A DNA stretch of 64,000 nt from an uncultured Shewanella sp. (lineage in GTDB: Bacteria > Pseudomonadota > Gammaproteobacteria > Enterobacterales > Shewanellaceae), in contig NZ_CANMIO010000009.1 in NCBI RefSeq assembly GCF_947497935.1, positions 1 to 64,000 of the forward strand, read 5' to 3'. How positions within the stretch are numbered: the stretch's first letter is position 1; each line of letters starts with the position of its first letter. The notes under the pieces were generated by a model. The model was not told where the DNA came from. It did no database searches and worked only from the letters and a program-made list of their open reading frames with translations. Positions 8,312 to 18,103 of the stretch are shown one piece after another. The translations under genes and the position numbers were made by a program.

Positions 8312-8875
8312 TTAGTAGTTATATATCACCGGAAGCATTACTGGCACCTGAGACTCAGTCGCACGTCCGGCAAAGATAACTTTAAGGCTATAACCTTTAC
8401 CTATGTTTGCGACGACATCCGCCGGAATTGCAAACTTGACTCGTTGAGTTTTACCCGCTGGCATCACTAGCTCTCGAATTGCCTGAGTAAACATCATCTC
8501 ATTTGACCAAGCCCAGACTCGTTTGCCTTGAGGATCGAGTAACCATAGGTCTGCTGTCATTCCAGAAGGAAACATCAAGGGCACGCCATGAGACTGATTA
8601 TTAGTGTATTCTAGGGTAATATCAGCCTTGTTTTTCACCACTAGCTGAGCATCTAATAGTCCCTGACTCATAGACTTGCCATCCTTAACGTCACGTTGTT
8701 CACCGTTAGCGGCACCAACAATACCTGCGGGTGCCCCTGCTACTGGTGCCTGTTGTAGCTGAACACTCGGCGCATTAGTCGCTGCATCCGTACCAAGCTG
8801 CTCAGCCTCAGTTTGTTGGCCAGAACAGCCCAGTAAACTAACTGTAATTAAAGGGAATAAAAGTATCTTAACCAT
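8312..8875 (-). CDS. Lipoprotein with BsuPI-type (intracellular proteinase inhibitor-like) domain
   Basis: 187 residues. An N-terminal signal with lipobox SLLGC puts the lipidated cysteine at position 17. An Ala/Gln-rich linker follows, then from about residue 75 an immunoglobulin-like domain with the pattern of the BsuPI family (LEYTNNQSHGVPLMF, ADLWLLDPQGKRVWAWS, FTQAIRELVMPAG). The family is named after a Bacillus protease inhibitor, but most members are of unknown function. Its start overlaps the stop of the AsmA-family gene by one base, so the two form a translationally coupled pair. Confidence 0.85.
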   Translation of the reverse strand: MVKILLFPLITVSLLGCSGQQTEAEQLGTDAATNAPSVQLQQAPVAGAPAGIVGAANGEQRDVKDGKSMSQGLLDAQLVVKNKADITLEYTNNQSHGVPLMFPSGMTADLWLLDPQGKRVWAWSNEMMFTQAIRELVMPAGKTQRVKFAIPADVVANIGKGYSLKVIFAGRATESQVPVMLPVIYNY

Positions 8876-10713
8876 TACAGGCCTCCAAATTTCTTAAATA
8901 AGCTGTCTTTTAGCTTATTGGTTTCATCTTTAAGTTTTGAGTCCAGTAAGGCTTTAGTGTCTAAAGCAAATTTTGGCTCTGACATAGTACCGCTAATCGC
9001 AAATGGGATCTCAACGCCATAAAGTGAATCGCGAGTCTCGCCGCCTTGTCCTTCCAGTGAGCCAACCACAGATGTCGTTAACTTATAGTCTAATGCCTCG
9101 TTAATAATGTTCGCCGTACCCGCCCCTTTTAAGCGGATAAGTGGTGAAGCCATATCCAGATCTGGGTTTGTAACCACGCCTTTTGCGACATTAAATGAGC
9201 CTGTCATACTGGTAAAGTCTGTTTTCTTCTCAGTAGAGCCCGAACTGGCTGACAGATCGCCGCCCAACTTCGCTTTTGCTTCACGGATCATCTGTGGAAT
9301 ATTGACTCCATGAATTGCACCATCGGCAATCTCAAACTGCCCCTTCGCAACAAGGTTTCGCTTCAGGTTATCGGGTATTAAGCTTCGTCCCTTACCCGCT
9401 ACGTTAAAGTTTGCTTCACCGTCTAGCAGATCCACGTCGGCCATATCGATTAGCAGTGCACGAATATCCACACCCGAGAGGCGCTTATCGAACTGATATT
9501 TAGCCACCTTGTCTCTGCCATCAAGTTTTGCCGTTGCACTAATTTTTCCGCCATAAAGGTCTGCAGATAGTTGCTTAATATCGGCTACGCCACCTTTCAT
9601 CAGCAGCTTCATCACCCAGTTTTGAGTCTTTAAGTTTGCCACTTTAACCGACTTAATCCTGACATCCACATCAAGATTAACAGACTTCATCGCCGTTAAA
9701 TTTGGTTCAACCGCTTTCGATAACTTTGTTGATGGTTTTTGTTTTGGTTTATCTTCATTCTTCCTCTCGCCCTCTTGCTTTGGCAACAGCGCATCAAGGT
9801 CAACATTGCCCACTTCAAGCTTTGCCACAACTTGAGGCACTTTACTTCCGAATGCGACATCGAGCTTACCTGTAGCATTGATATTGGCAGCACTAAAACT
9901 TGAGAGTACTAGACTCAATGTTTGCTTATCTAATGCCACAACTAAGGAGGTTGCTAAATCAGCCTTTAGGTTGCCATTTGGCATACCTTCGCCAGTGATT
10001 TGGTTATTAACTACAAAATCATTAATGGTAATAGTCTGTAGATCTTGCGCGACCTTGAGCTGCCCTTTTCCTTGGCTACTTACAGCCATATCAGGCAAGG
10101 TAGCAGAAAACTCATACTGTAGCGCTGCAAACTCACCCAATTGGAATCTACCTAAAGTTAACTCTTTTAAGGAGAAAACTTGTTCACTTTGGCTTACGTG
10201 GTCAAAATTAGTGATTTGAGTATTGGTAATTGAAATACCGCCAATATCGAGCCGTGCTAGCGTAGCATTACTCGAAGGCGTACTTTGCGTTGCACCTTCT
10301 GAGGCAGTCTTGTTATCTGCGTTACCGGCCAGACCATCGAAACTTGTCCGGCCATCCTTTTGCGTTTCCAACATCAAGGTCAAACCATCAAGATTGAGTT
10401 GAGATATCTCAACTTCTTTCTTTAATAGCGGCATTAATGCAACCTCTGCAACCACTTGGTTCACGGATACCATAGAGCTATTCTTAAAGCCTGCAGGGTT
10501 TGAAAGCGTAATGTTTCCTAACTTTATTCCCAAACTAGGAAAGAATGTCCACGATAAGTCACTACCAATAGCCAATTCCCTTCCCGTCTGCTGTTTCACC
10601 AAATCGACGATTTGAGGCTTAAAGTCGTTAGGATCAAAAATCACGGTGATATATAGCACCAAGGCGAGGACTAATCCTAAGAGAGTTATAAAAAACCATT
10701 TTAAAAATTTCAT
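8875..10713 (-). CDS. AsmA-family envelope protein
   Basis: About 612 residues: one N-terminal membrane helix (FLKWFFITLLGLVLALVLYI), then DPNDFKPQIVDLVKQQTGRELAI, the classic opening of the AsmA domain, and a C-terminal AsmA-like region. AsmA-family proteins are bridge-like proteins linked to phospholipid movement and outer-membrane homeostasis. An in-frame ATG 12 bp upstream (10725) would add four residues; the inner start is chosen because family members begin just before the hydrophobic helix, though neither has a strong ribosome site. A charged, Lys/Glu-rich stretch (about 315-340) separates the two halves. It is coupled to the downstream lipoprotein gene. Confidence 0.9.
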   Translation of the reverse strand: MKFLKWFFITLLGLVLALVLYITVIFDPNDFKPQIVDLVKQQTGRELAIGSDLSWTFFPSLGIKLGNITLSNPAGFKNSSMVSVNQVVAEVALMPLLKKEVEISQLNLDGLTLMLETQKDGRTSFDGLAGNADNKTASEGATQSTPSSNATLARLDIGGISITNTQITNFDHVSQSEQVFSLKELTLGRFQLGEFAALQYEFSATLPDMAVSSQGKGQLKVAQDLQTITINDFVVNNQITGEGMPNGNLKADLATSLVVALDKQTLSLVLSSFSAANINATGKLDVAFGSKVPQVVAKLEVGNVDLDALLPKQEGERKNEDKPKQKPSTKLSKAVEPNLTAMKSVNLDVDVRIKSVKVANLKTQNWVMKLLMKGGVADIKQLSADLYGGKISATAKLDGRDKVAKYQFDKRLSGVDIRALLIDMADVDLLDGEANFNVAGKGRSLIPDNLKRNLVAKGQFEIADGAIHGVNIPQMIREAKAKLGGDLSASSGSTEKKTDFTSMTGSFNVAKGVVTNPDLDMASPLIRLKGAGTANIINEALDYKLTTSVVGSLEGQGGETRDSLYGVEIPFAISGTMSEPKFALDTKALLDSKLKDETNKLKDSLFKKFGGL

Positions 10714-10802
10714 AGCAGATCCCATCTGTTATCACTAAAAGACTCATAGAGCCTGAATTTTATCAACAGACTTTATATAAAGAGTCTAATTTGAAGAAAT
10801 AG

Positions 10803-11300
10803 TTATATATTCAGTACCGAAGTATCTAGCGCTTCATTAGATATCGCCACTCCGTTACCGTCGGCATAGATGAATGATTGGGGTGAAATAATAACGCCGT
10901 ATATTTCTACAGCAATGTTAACTTCACCAATACCTTTTTTCACTGTTTTTACTGGGTTAGCGCCAATAGCTTGAATTCCAAGGTTAATGGTTTTCAATGT
11001 ACCGACATCTCGAACACAGCCTAAAATGACCACTCCTTGCCAGCCGTTATCTGCAGCACTTTGCGCTATCATATCGCCTAACAGGGCACAATCCATCCCT
11101 CCTTGTCCATCGACAACTAAGACTTTACCTCGACCGTCTTGCGCTAGTAACTCTTTGACTTTTGAATTGTCTCGATAACATTTTACCGTGACGACTTCCC
11201 CCCAAAAGCATTCTTGTTTACCATAAGACATAAACATAGGCGGGAGTAATATGAGTTTGTCGCCATAAGCGTCAAATAAATCAGGTAACAGATCTAGCAT
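10803..11300 (-). CDS. RraA-family protein, probable 2-oxo acid aldolase type
   Basis: 165 residues from the ATG at 11300, chosen because GGAGG lies 4 bp before it and it matches the RraA N-terminus; a longer frame reaches 11366. Similar over its length to E. coli RraA, the inhibitor of RNase E (GRGKVLVVDGQGG, LGIQAIGANPV). Unlike E. coli RraA, which has GAVRQ, this protein has GCVRD, and D-X20-R-D counts out exactly from LLGDM to CVRD. That motif is the metal and substrate signature of 4-hydroxy-4-methyl-2-oxoglutarate aldolases. The activity is inferred. It stands alone, 89 bp upstream of the AsmA-family gene. Confidence 0.85.
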   Translation of the reverse strand: MLDLLPDLFDAYGDKLILLPPMFMSYGKQECFWGEVVTVKCYRDNSKVKELLAQDGRGKVLVVDGQGGMDCALLGDMIAQSAADNGWQGVVILGCVRDVGTLKTINLGIQAIGANPVKTVKKGIGEVNIAVEIYGVIISPQSFIYADGNGVAISNEALDTSVLNI

Positions 11301-11486
11301 CAAGCCTCCATGCGTAGGTATAAGTAACTCTCTCCATAGACTGACAGGTAAGCAGTCGAAACCCAAGTATTAACGCAGAAATTTACGATAATTTATGTCA
11401 TCCAGACTTTTCCACGAACAAAATACAAACTATAATATTATTCAATGTCTCAAACAGACTCCTCTGTTAGTTAGCCGTAGGTAGAA

Positions 11487-11804
11487 ATGAACACTAATAT
11501 CGAATTAGAGAGTGCTATCGCAGCACTTGACCAGTATGGTTATGATAAAAAACATTCCAGTGATTTAGAGCAAGCTCGTAATAAAGCACAAATGTTAAAA
11601 TATATCGATTCGCTAGACTTTAGTCTTCGTCGATTATTAATATTACAAGAAGCGGTTAATGAACAAGTCGAGAAAGAAAAGAAGCTAATTACTCAGAAAG
11701 AAAATATCCAGACCTATAAAACGAAAATTATTAATCTTTCACGTCAATTTAATCTTTCCTATGATGAAGTCGTCCAGATAATGAAACAACAGGAAAACGG
11801 TTAA
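11487..11804 (+). CDS. Small coiled-coil protein of unknown function
   Basis: 105 residues, no signal peptide, no cysteine. Residues about 35-85 are highly charged with heptad-like spacing (LRRLLILQEAVNEQVEKEKKLITQKENIQ), and the C-terminus LSYDEVVQIMKQQ resembles a short helix-turn segment. I do not recognise the family. It may be a small nucleic-acid or protein-binding factor, but nothing visible shows that. It is flanked by the RraA-like gene (divergent) and by a 638-bp region without genes. Confidence 0.7.
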   Translation: MNTNIELESAIAALDQYGYDKKHSSDLEQARNKAQMLKYIDSLDFSLRRLLILQEAVNEQVEKEKKLITQKENIQTYKTKIINLSRQFNLSYDEVVQIMKQQENG

Positions 11805-12442
11805 AAAACAACAGCCTCACACAGGTGTTATAGCCAAATACAATAGCTTATAACTTTTATTAATAATTGCTGGTTCTGACAGATTGAATATGGCCTTTAA
11901 GTTTTTCAACAACATCTAACTGCAGATTTATAGCCTATGGATGGGCTAAACTCTCAAGATATTCATAAACTCCCACATTCAAACTCAAAAAACGAGTAAT
12001 AAACCCATCAATAAAACTGGATTAAAGCGCTAAAGCGGCATTGAGACCCGGCGCAAGAATAATACAAATCAGTATAAGAAGTTGATCTACTCAGAACGTT
12101 TTTTGGCAAACTAATTCAAGGCGAATAACCGAAAGAATGCTTGCTCCCTCGTGAAGTTGTTCAACGCAGAAGTAGGCAGCCAAAAACGCTTCATAGTGGC
12201 GAGCAAATCTTTATACTGATTGGTATAACAGCCCTGCTCCTAACAACGCACTTTTTGTAGTGTCCCCCTTTCATGCGGCATGGGACTGAACGTTAATCAT
12301 CTAATGACGAGTTCAGCCTCTTTATCTTCTATCAACACTTAAAGAGTAAACTGTCATGCAAGTCTTTTATTTGTCTTTGCCCAAGATATGAATATTTCCA
12401 ATATACATAGACTTTAAATAACCAGCTAAGATCCTACTTATC
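11805..12442. other. Gene-poor region holding the short MITE copy
   Basis: 638 bp without a convincing reading frame. AT-rich; its only clear structure is the inverted-repeat element at 12062-12226. Nothing else recognisable. Confidence 0.6.
12062..12226. mobile_element. MITE-like element, short copy (165 bp)
   Basis: The ends are ATACAAATCAGTATAA and, inverted, TTATACTGATTGGTAT (one mismatch). The interior matches the reverse complement of the element at 37894-38222 nearly base for base over the first 50 bp and at about 80% in the rest. No coding capacity. It lacks the 164-bp central segment of the long copy; the join reads GATTTG-CTCGCC on the minus strand. Confidence 0.8.
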
Positions 12443-13078
12443 TCACTCTTTACTCGAAAAATCGCCAAAATGTTTAAAAAAAGTCTGTTTCCAGTTTTTA
12501 ATTTTGTTAAGTCTAATTCCAATTAATACACTAAAAAATAGCAAGTATAGGCTTGGTTCAATGATTTCAGATTTAACTGACCAATAAAAATGAACAGGAA
12601 CTAATACGGCAATAAGATAAATAGAATTATGCAGTCGTTGCCAACGTTTTCCCATCTTCCGTCTAACAGCGTTAAACGAGGTAATAGCTAACGCCGATAA
12701 TAAGATATAGGCTATCGCGCCAACGAGTATGTAAGGACGCTTCACCACCTCTTCAAAAAATAATGACCAAGCAAACAGTAGATCTAAGCTAAAAAAAGCC
12801 AGCACATGTAAACTGGCATAGGCAAATACATACAATCCCACTAAGCGCCGAGTTTGTAATAATAAGCCTAATTTAAATTTCTTGGCTATTGGCGATATAA
12901 GCAAGGTGGCAGCTAACGAGTTAAGCGCGCCTATGCCAGTAAAGTGGATAATATACTGCACCGGATCACCGCCCGCATTATCAGTCAACACCTTGATAAC
13001 TAAGTAAGCGATAGGGATAAGTCCAATGAGGTGAAATAATGATTTTAGCCAAAACAGACGACGGCTAGTCGAGCTCAT
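12443..13078 (-). CDS. msrQ: MsrQ, heme-binding membrane subunit of the MsrPQ methionine sulfoxide reductase
   Basis: Passes electrons from the respiratory chain to MsrP for repair of oxidised methionine in periplasmic proteins. 211 residues with about six membrane helices of the ferric-reductase-like (YedZ) fold, and histidines for heme within helices (YIIHFTGIGAL, YASLHVLAFF, RLHNSIYL). It follows msrP on the same strand after 59 bp, so the pair is an operon. Confidence 0.94.
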   Translation of the reverse strand: MSSTSRRLFWLKSLFHLIGLIPIAYLVIKVLTDNAGGDPVQYIIHFTGIGALNSLAATLLISPIAKKFKLGLLLQTRRLVGLYVFAYASLHVLAFFSLDLLFAWSLFFEEVVKRPYILVGAIAYILLSALAITSFNAVRRKMGKRWQRLHNSIYLIAVLVPVHFYWSVKSEIIEPSLYLLFFSVLIGIRLNKIKNWKQTFFKHFGDFSSKE

Positions 13079-13137
13079 AATAGTCTCCCTCAGACGCTAT
13101 CTTAACGACTAGAGTCATTTCTTACGTACCCATTCCA

Positions 13138-14160
13138 TTAATAGAATCGCTTCAGATCCATGCCGCTATATAGGCTAGCAACAGACTCGCCATAGCCATT
13201 AAAAGGCAGTGTTGGGATCCGTTTGGCAGAGAATAAGCCTCCCTGTGCAATTCTTCGTTCCGAAGCCTGAGACCACCTTGGATGGTCAACTGCAGGATTA
13301 ACATTGGCAAAAAAGCCATATTCATTAGGGGCTAGTCGATTCCAAGATGTGGGCGGTTGCTTATCAGTCAGACGAATACGCACTACCGACTTAATACTTT
13401 TGAAACCGTACTTCCAGGGAACAACCAGTCGTATAGGCGCACCGTTTTGCGGCGGTAGCGTTTTACCGTATAGCCCGACTGACATAAATGTAAGATCGTT
13501 CACCGCCTCTGCTAAGGTTAAGCCCTCAACGTAAGGGTAGTGAATTCCCCCCCCCACATAAGCATTTTTCTGACCCGGCATCTGCTCAGGATCGTACAAG
13601 GTTTCAAAAGCCACATATTTTGCTCTGCTGTTTACCCCTACTTTTTTAAGCAGTGCCGCTAGCGAAAATCCAACCCAAGGGATCACCATGGACCAGGCTT
13701 CTACACAGCGAAAATTATAAGTGCGCTCCTCTAACGGAAACAAGCTGAGCAGATCGTCATAATCCAGCGTCATAGGCTTGTCGACTTCACCATCAATAAT
13801 CAACTTCCAGGGATCAACTTTCAGCTCCTGAGCATTTTCTTGAGGATCTGTTTTGCTCGTGCCAAATTCGAAAAAGTTATTGTGAGAAATAATCTTAGCT
13901 TCTGGGGTTAACTCACCATAGAGTAAATGATCGTACTCAGTTTGTTTCTCAAAGGACAACGTCTTGGTAAGAAAAGCCGCTTTTTGTTTATCGCTTGAGA
14001 ATAGATCGAGTATTCCAGCATTAGCATGAGAAGACAACAGCGCTCCGGCACCTACAAAGCCTAACTGCTTTAAAATTTGCCGGCGGTCTTGATAGACCTC
14101 TTCAGGGGTAATATCACCCTCTTTAAATTTGTTCCATGCAGCAGTTTTTTTTATATTCAT
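13138..14160 (-). CDS. msrP: MsrP, periplasmic protein-methionine-sulfoxide reductase catalytic subunit
   Basis: Molybdenum (Mo-MPT) enzyme that reduces methionine sulfoxide in exported proteins. 340 residues; a twin-arginine signal (R26-R27 in [11 protein letters not shown]) shows export of the folded, cofactor-loaded protein. The molybdenum ligand is C152 in [13 protein letters not shown], and the conserved [16 protein letters not shown] and [11 protein letters not shown] segments match E. coli MsrP closely. It is divergent from rmuC with a 236-bp gap. Confidence 0.96.
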   Translation of the reverse strand: MNIKKTAAWNKFKEGDITPEEVYQDRRQILKQLGFVGAGALLSSHANAGILDLFSSDKQKAAFLTKTLSFEKQTEYDHLLYGELTPEAKIISHNNFFEFGTSKTDPQENAQELKVDPWKLIIDGEVDKPMTLDYDDLLSLFPLEERTYNFRCVEAWSMVIPWVGFSLAALLKKVGVNSRAKYVAFETLYDPEQMPGQKNAYVGGGIHYPYVEGLTLAEAVNDLTFMSVGLYGKTLPPQNGAPIRLVVPWKYGFKSIKSVVRIRLTDKQPPTSWNRLAPNEYGFFANVNPAVDHPRWSQASERRIAQGGLFSAKRIPTLPFNGYGESVASLYSGMDLKRFY

Positions 14161-14396
14161 TGGCCGCTTCCATCCTTTTGTGTATCTGCATATTGCTATT
14201 AACTAATCAGACCGTTCTTTTTTGAGAAAGGTTTCAAATCCGCGTTAATTAAATTATCCCCCACGAAGCTGTCACACTTTATTAACAGCTGCCTATGTCT
14301 GCAGCACTTACTTTACCAATCGCTTCGTTAAGCTTGCAGTGTCTAAACTGCCGTGCCACCCTAAGGCTTCATTTATCATGTTAAGAGCCTTCTCAC

Positions 14397-15920
14397 ATGC
14401 CTTTAGAGTTAGCCTTCTCCACCCCACAAATTGTCGTTATTGCCGCTATAGCCTTTCTATCTATGTTAATTGGCGCGCTATTTAATCAAAAAAAGACCCG
14501 TAGTCGATGGGAACAGGCACGAAGTCAGCTAACTGAGGAGATGGAACAAACAAAGCTAGAACTTAACGGTGACATTCTCGAACTAAAAGAAACAATTCAT
14601 CAGAAAGAATTAGTTATAGACCAATATCAAGACAAACTAGAGTTCCGTTTAGAGCAATTAGGCAAGGCCCAAGCCCAAGCCGAGCGCACCCTTGAGCTTG
14701 AACAGTCGCTGAGCGAAAACCAACGCAAACAGATGGAAACGCAGCTGGCATTGTCAAAGTCTAATGCCATGCAGCAAACTCTCACAGCCAGCTTCGAAGC
14801 TAAGCAACAAGCCCTCAATGATAAAATACAACTTCTAGAAGATTCAGAAGTTCGGCTTAATGCTCAGTTTGAAAATTTAGCCACTAAGATTTTCGAAGCA
14901 AGAAGTGAAAAACTTCAAACCCAAAACAATCAACAATTAGATAATGTGCTTGCGCCTTTCAAACAGCAACTGGAAGGCTTTAGAGCCCAAGTTCAAGCTT
15001 CATATTCACATGAGCAGACTCAGCGAAGCGCACTTAAGCATCAACTCGACTCATTAACTGAACTTAATTTAAAGATGAGCCAAGATGCTGTTAACCTCAC
15101 CAAAGCGCTCAAGGGCGATAACAAGCAGCAAGGTAACTGGGGCGAAGTCATTCTTGAACGCGTCTTACAAGAAAGTGGCTTAAGAGAAGGTCACGAATAC
15201 GATACCCAGACAGATCTCAAAAATGAAATCGGTAAACGCTTTAAACCCGATGTGATTGTTCATTTACCAGAAAATAAAGACGTGGTTATCGACGCTAAGA
15301 TGTCTCTCGTGGCTTACGAGAGATACTTTAACAGTGATGATGAAGCCGTACGTACTCAAGCTATTAAAGAACATATTATCTCTGTTAGAGGCCATATTAA
15401 GGGCCTAAGTCAAAAGGATTATCAAAAGCTACATGGTTTAAAGAGCCTAGATTATGTATTGATGTTTATTCCGCTAGAGCCAGCATTTCTTTTAGCACTC
15501 GAGCATGATCCTAGCCTGGTCAACTATGCCCTTGAGAGCAATATTATGCTCGTCAGCCCAACCAATTTATTGGTGGCACTGCGAACCATTAACAATATTT
15601 GGCGCTACGAATACCAAAATCAAAATGCCCAGTTGATTGCCAAGCAAGCAGGCAGGATCTACGACAAATTGTGTGGATATCTAGACGATATGGAGAAACT
15701 GGGCCGCGCAATAGAATCAGCAGATAAAAACTTTAGCAGCGCAATGAACAAGTTATCTACGGGTAAAGGTAACGTTATCCGTCAAGCGCATCAGATGCAG
15801 CAACTTGGAGTAGAAACCAGTAAAAAAGTGGATGCCCAACTTCTAGATAAAGCGCTAAGCTTATCTGGTGATGATTTTCTTCACGATGAATTAACCTTGA
15901 ATACCGAAAAAATTTCATAA
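14397..15920 (+). CDS. rmuC: DNA recombination protein RmuC
   Basis: 507 residues: one N-terminal membrane helix (about 9-27), a long coiled coil to about residue 200, and the RmuC nuclease-like domain (QGNWGEVILERVLQESGL, KRFKPDVIVHLPENKDVVIDAKMSL). The segment DVVIDAKMS resembles the D...(E/D)xK core of PD-(D/E)XK nucleases. In E. coli rmuC loss raises inversion at short inverted repeats. The start follows a normal family N-terminus. It is followed after 27 bp by slt. Confidence 0.95.
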   Translation: MPLELAFSTPQIVVIAAIAFLSMLIGALFNQKKTRSRWEQARSQLTEEMEQTKLELNGDILELKETIHQKELVIDQYQDKLEFRLEQLGKAQAQAERTLELEQSLSENQRKQMETQLALSKSNAMQQTLTASFEAKQQALNDKIQLLEDSEVRLNAQFENLATKIFEARSEKLQTQNNQQLDNVLAPFKQQLEGFRAQVQASYSHEQTQRSALKHQLDSLTELNLKMSQDAVNLTKALKGDNKQQGNWGEVILERVLQESGLREGHEYDTQTDLKNEIGKRFKPDVIVHLPENKDVVIDAKMSLVAYERYFNSDDEAVRTQAIKEHIISVRGHIKGLSQKDYQKLHGLKSLDYVLMFIPLEPAFLLALEHDPSLVNYALESNIMLVSPTNLLVALRTINNIWRYEYQNQNAQLIAKQAGRIYDKLCGYLDDMEKLGRAIESADKNFSSAMNKLSTGKGNVIRQAHQMQQLGVETSKKVDAQLLDKALSLSGDDFLHDELTLNTEKIS

Positions 15921-15947
15921 TAGGGACTGTTAGGGGGATAGTTACAA

Positions 15948-17879
15948 ATGCACAAGCAGTTGAGTCGCATTTTAATCGGGGTAATCGCAGTATTTGCATC
16001 CTCCTCAGTTGTTGCTTCCTCGTTTACTCAAGAGCAGCAGCAATATTTAGACGCCAGAACGGCGCTGAAAAAACAGCAATCAGATCGTTACCAATCTCTT
16101 AGAGGTGAGCTGGATGATTATCCTCTCACCATCTACCTAGATTTTCATCATAAAATCGACGACATTCTTAAACTTCCCGCTAAACAGGCCACACAAGCAT
16201 TCAGCGTTTTTGAGGGGAGCCCTCTGTATAACACCGCTCGCTATCGCTACCTAAAGCGCAGCGGCAGTCAAAAACGCTGGCAAGACTTCCTAGCTGTTAG
16301 TCCAGAAAAACCAAATAATGTCGCCCTACAGTGTTACTTTTACCGAGCACAGTTACAGCAAGGTAATAAACAACTCGCTTTCGATGGCGCCGAGTCACTA
16401 TGGCTTTATGGCCGTTCTCGACCAAAAGAATGCGATCCGTTATTTAAAGAGTGGCAAAAAGCAGGTCTTCGTACCCAAGAGTTACTTTGGTCCCGTATGC
16501 TACTCAGCTTCGAGCAGGGACAATATGGACTGCTCTCTTACCTTTCTCGCCAATTAACCAGCAATAAAGACGATGCGAAACGCTTACTCGCAGTGTATAA
16601 AGATCCTCGCAGTCTACGTCATAAGTCAAAATTCAGCGGTTCAGCTAAAATCAATGCCACGATTGTCGATCTGGGCATAAGAAAATTAGCCAAAAAAGAT
16701 CTTAAACGAGCAGTTAAACTGTTCGCCGCTTATCAAAAAGCCGATCGCTTCAGTGATTACCAAGGAAGAAAACTCAGCCGCTATCTGGTCAGAAGAGCCC
16801 TGATTTATCAAGTACCCGAGTTACAAAGCTATGCTGACACCATCTTGCCCTTACTCGATAGCGATGACTTAGTCGAAATGCGTCTGCGTTGGGCTCTTCG
16901 AGATAATGATCAACATAGCTTTAATCAATTTTTACCCCTGTTAAGCGAGCAAAAACAAAATACAGCCCGCTGGCAATATTGGCGTGCCACTGTGTTAGCC
17001 TCTGAAAATACCGAACAAAGCCTGCAGCAATCAAAGATATTGTTAGAAAAACTCAGCCAAAAACGTAATTTTTATGGTTATCTCGCTGCCGCTAAACTTG
17101 AGCAACCTTTCAAGTTGCAGCATAAAGTGACAGTAAGCGATAGCAGCCTGCAACCTAGCATATTCAAGGATAAAGGACTCGCCCGAGTACAAGAGTTACT
17201 CGCTATTGATAAACAATCGGACGCCAGAGCTGAATGGGTAATGTTACTCAATCGACACAATAAACAGATGCAAAAAGAGTATGCCGTTTATGCCGTTGAG
17301 CAAAAATGGCATAGCTTAGGCGTGCAGGCCAGCATACAAGCTCAACTTTGGAACGACATGGAAATGCGCTTTCCTTATGCGGCACAAGAGTCTTTTAATC
17401 GAGCGAGTAAGAAATATGCCGTAGATATTGATGAAATCCGTTCGATTTCCCGTCGCGAAAGTGCCTACTACCCTAATGCGACATCGGGAGTCGGTGCCAG
17501 AGGGTATATGCAGTTAATGCCAGCGACGGCTAAACAAACAGCCAAAAAGACCAAACTGCCTTATAAAGGCACCAAAAGCTTATATGACGCTAAGCTTAAT
17601 ATCGCCTTAGGCAGCGCCTATTACGGTGGTTTACTTAAGCAGTTTGATCATAATCGTGTACTGGCTACAGCATCTTACAATGCTGGACCTCATCGTATAA
17701 ATAGCTGGCTTAAAAGAAGTGACGGTAAGCTCGATGTAGTGAGTTTTATCGAATCTATTCCCTACCGCGAAACACGGGAATATGTACAAGCGGTATTGAG
17801 CTATCGAGTGATCTATCAAGTTAAGCAAGGAAAACAGCCTGAGCTGCTATCAGAACAAGAGCTCAAATTCAGCTATTAA
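15948..17879 (+). CDS. slt: Soluble lytic murein transglycosylase (Slt70 type)
   Basis: Periplasmic exo-acting lytic transglycosylase. 643 residues: signal peptide ending near ASSVVAS (about 24), a long alpha-superhelical U/L domain, and a C-terminal GH23 domain with catalytic E504 (ISRRESAYYPNATSGVGARGYMQLMPATA) and ATASYNAGPHRINSWL. Length is near E. coli Slt (645). It lies 27 bp after rmuC and may be co-transcribed. A long hairpin follows at 17895-17936. Confidence 0.95.
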   Translation: MHKQLSRILIGVIAVFASSSVVASSFTQEQQQYLDARTALKKQQSDRYQSLRGELDDYPLTIYLDFHHKIDDILKLPAKQATQAFSVFEGSPLYNTARYRYLKRSGSQKRWQDFLAVSPEKPNNVALQCYFYRAQLQQGNKQLAFDGAESLWLYGRSRPKECDPLFKEWQKAGLRTQELLWSRMLLSFEQGQYGLLSYLSRQLTSNKDDAKRLLAVYKDPRSLRHKSKFSGSAKINATIVDLGIRKLAKKDLKRAVKLFAAYQKADRFSDYQGRKLSRYLVRRALIYQVPELQSYADTILPLLDSDDLVEMRLRWALRDNDQHSFNQFLPLLSEQKQNTARWQYWRATVLASENTEQSLQQSKILLEKLSQKRNFYGYLAAAKLEQPFKLQHKVTVSDSSLQPSIFKDKGLARVQELLAIDKQSDARAEWVMLLNRHNKQMQKEYAVYAVEQKWHSLGVQASIQAQLWNDMEMRFPYAAQESFNRASKKYAVDIDEIRSISRRESAYYPNATSGVGARGYMQLMPATAKQTAKKTKLPYKGTKSLYDAKLNIALGSAYYGGLLKQFDHNRVLATASYNAGPHRINSWLKRSDGKLDVVSFIESIPYRETREYVQAVLSYRVIYQVKQGKQPELLSEQELKFSY

Positions 17880-17894
17880 CCCGCTCTAACTTTC

Positions 17895-17936
17895 TACCTC
17901 AGTAGCTCACTTTTATGAAAGAGAGCTACTGAGGTA
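17895..17936 (+). terminator. Long hairpin after slt
   Basis: TACCTCAGTAGCTC pairs perfectly with GAGCTACTGAGGTA (14 bp). The loop contains a further CTTT/AAAG pairing across one A-A mismatch, giving an 18-bp arm around TATG. There is no T run, so it is a poor intrinsic terminator and may be an mRNA-end stabiliser or a repeat element. Confidence 0.55.
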
Positions 17937-18103
17937 AGGCTGAGTAACTCAAATAGTTACCAGCAGCATGACTTTAATACTTCTTTCTCGATTCTATTAA
18001 TAATCTGCTCAAGCGCAAAATAACCTCATATATCTGGCAAGGCTGGAGATTTTCCACCATAGTAGGACAAGAAAGAATTTGTCTCGTCTATCTCTAGTTA
18101 ATC

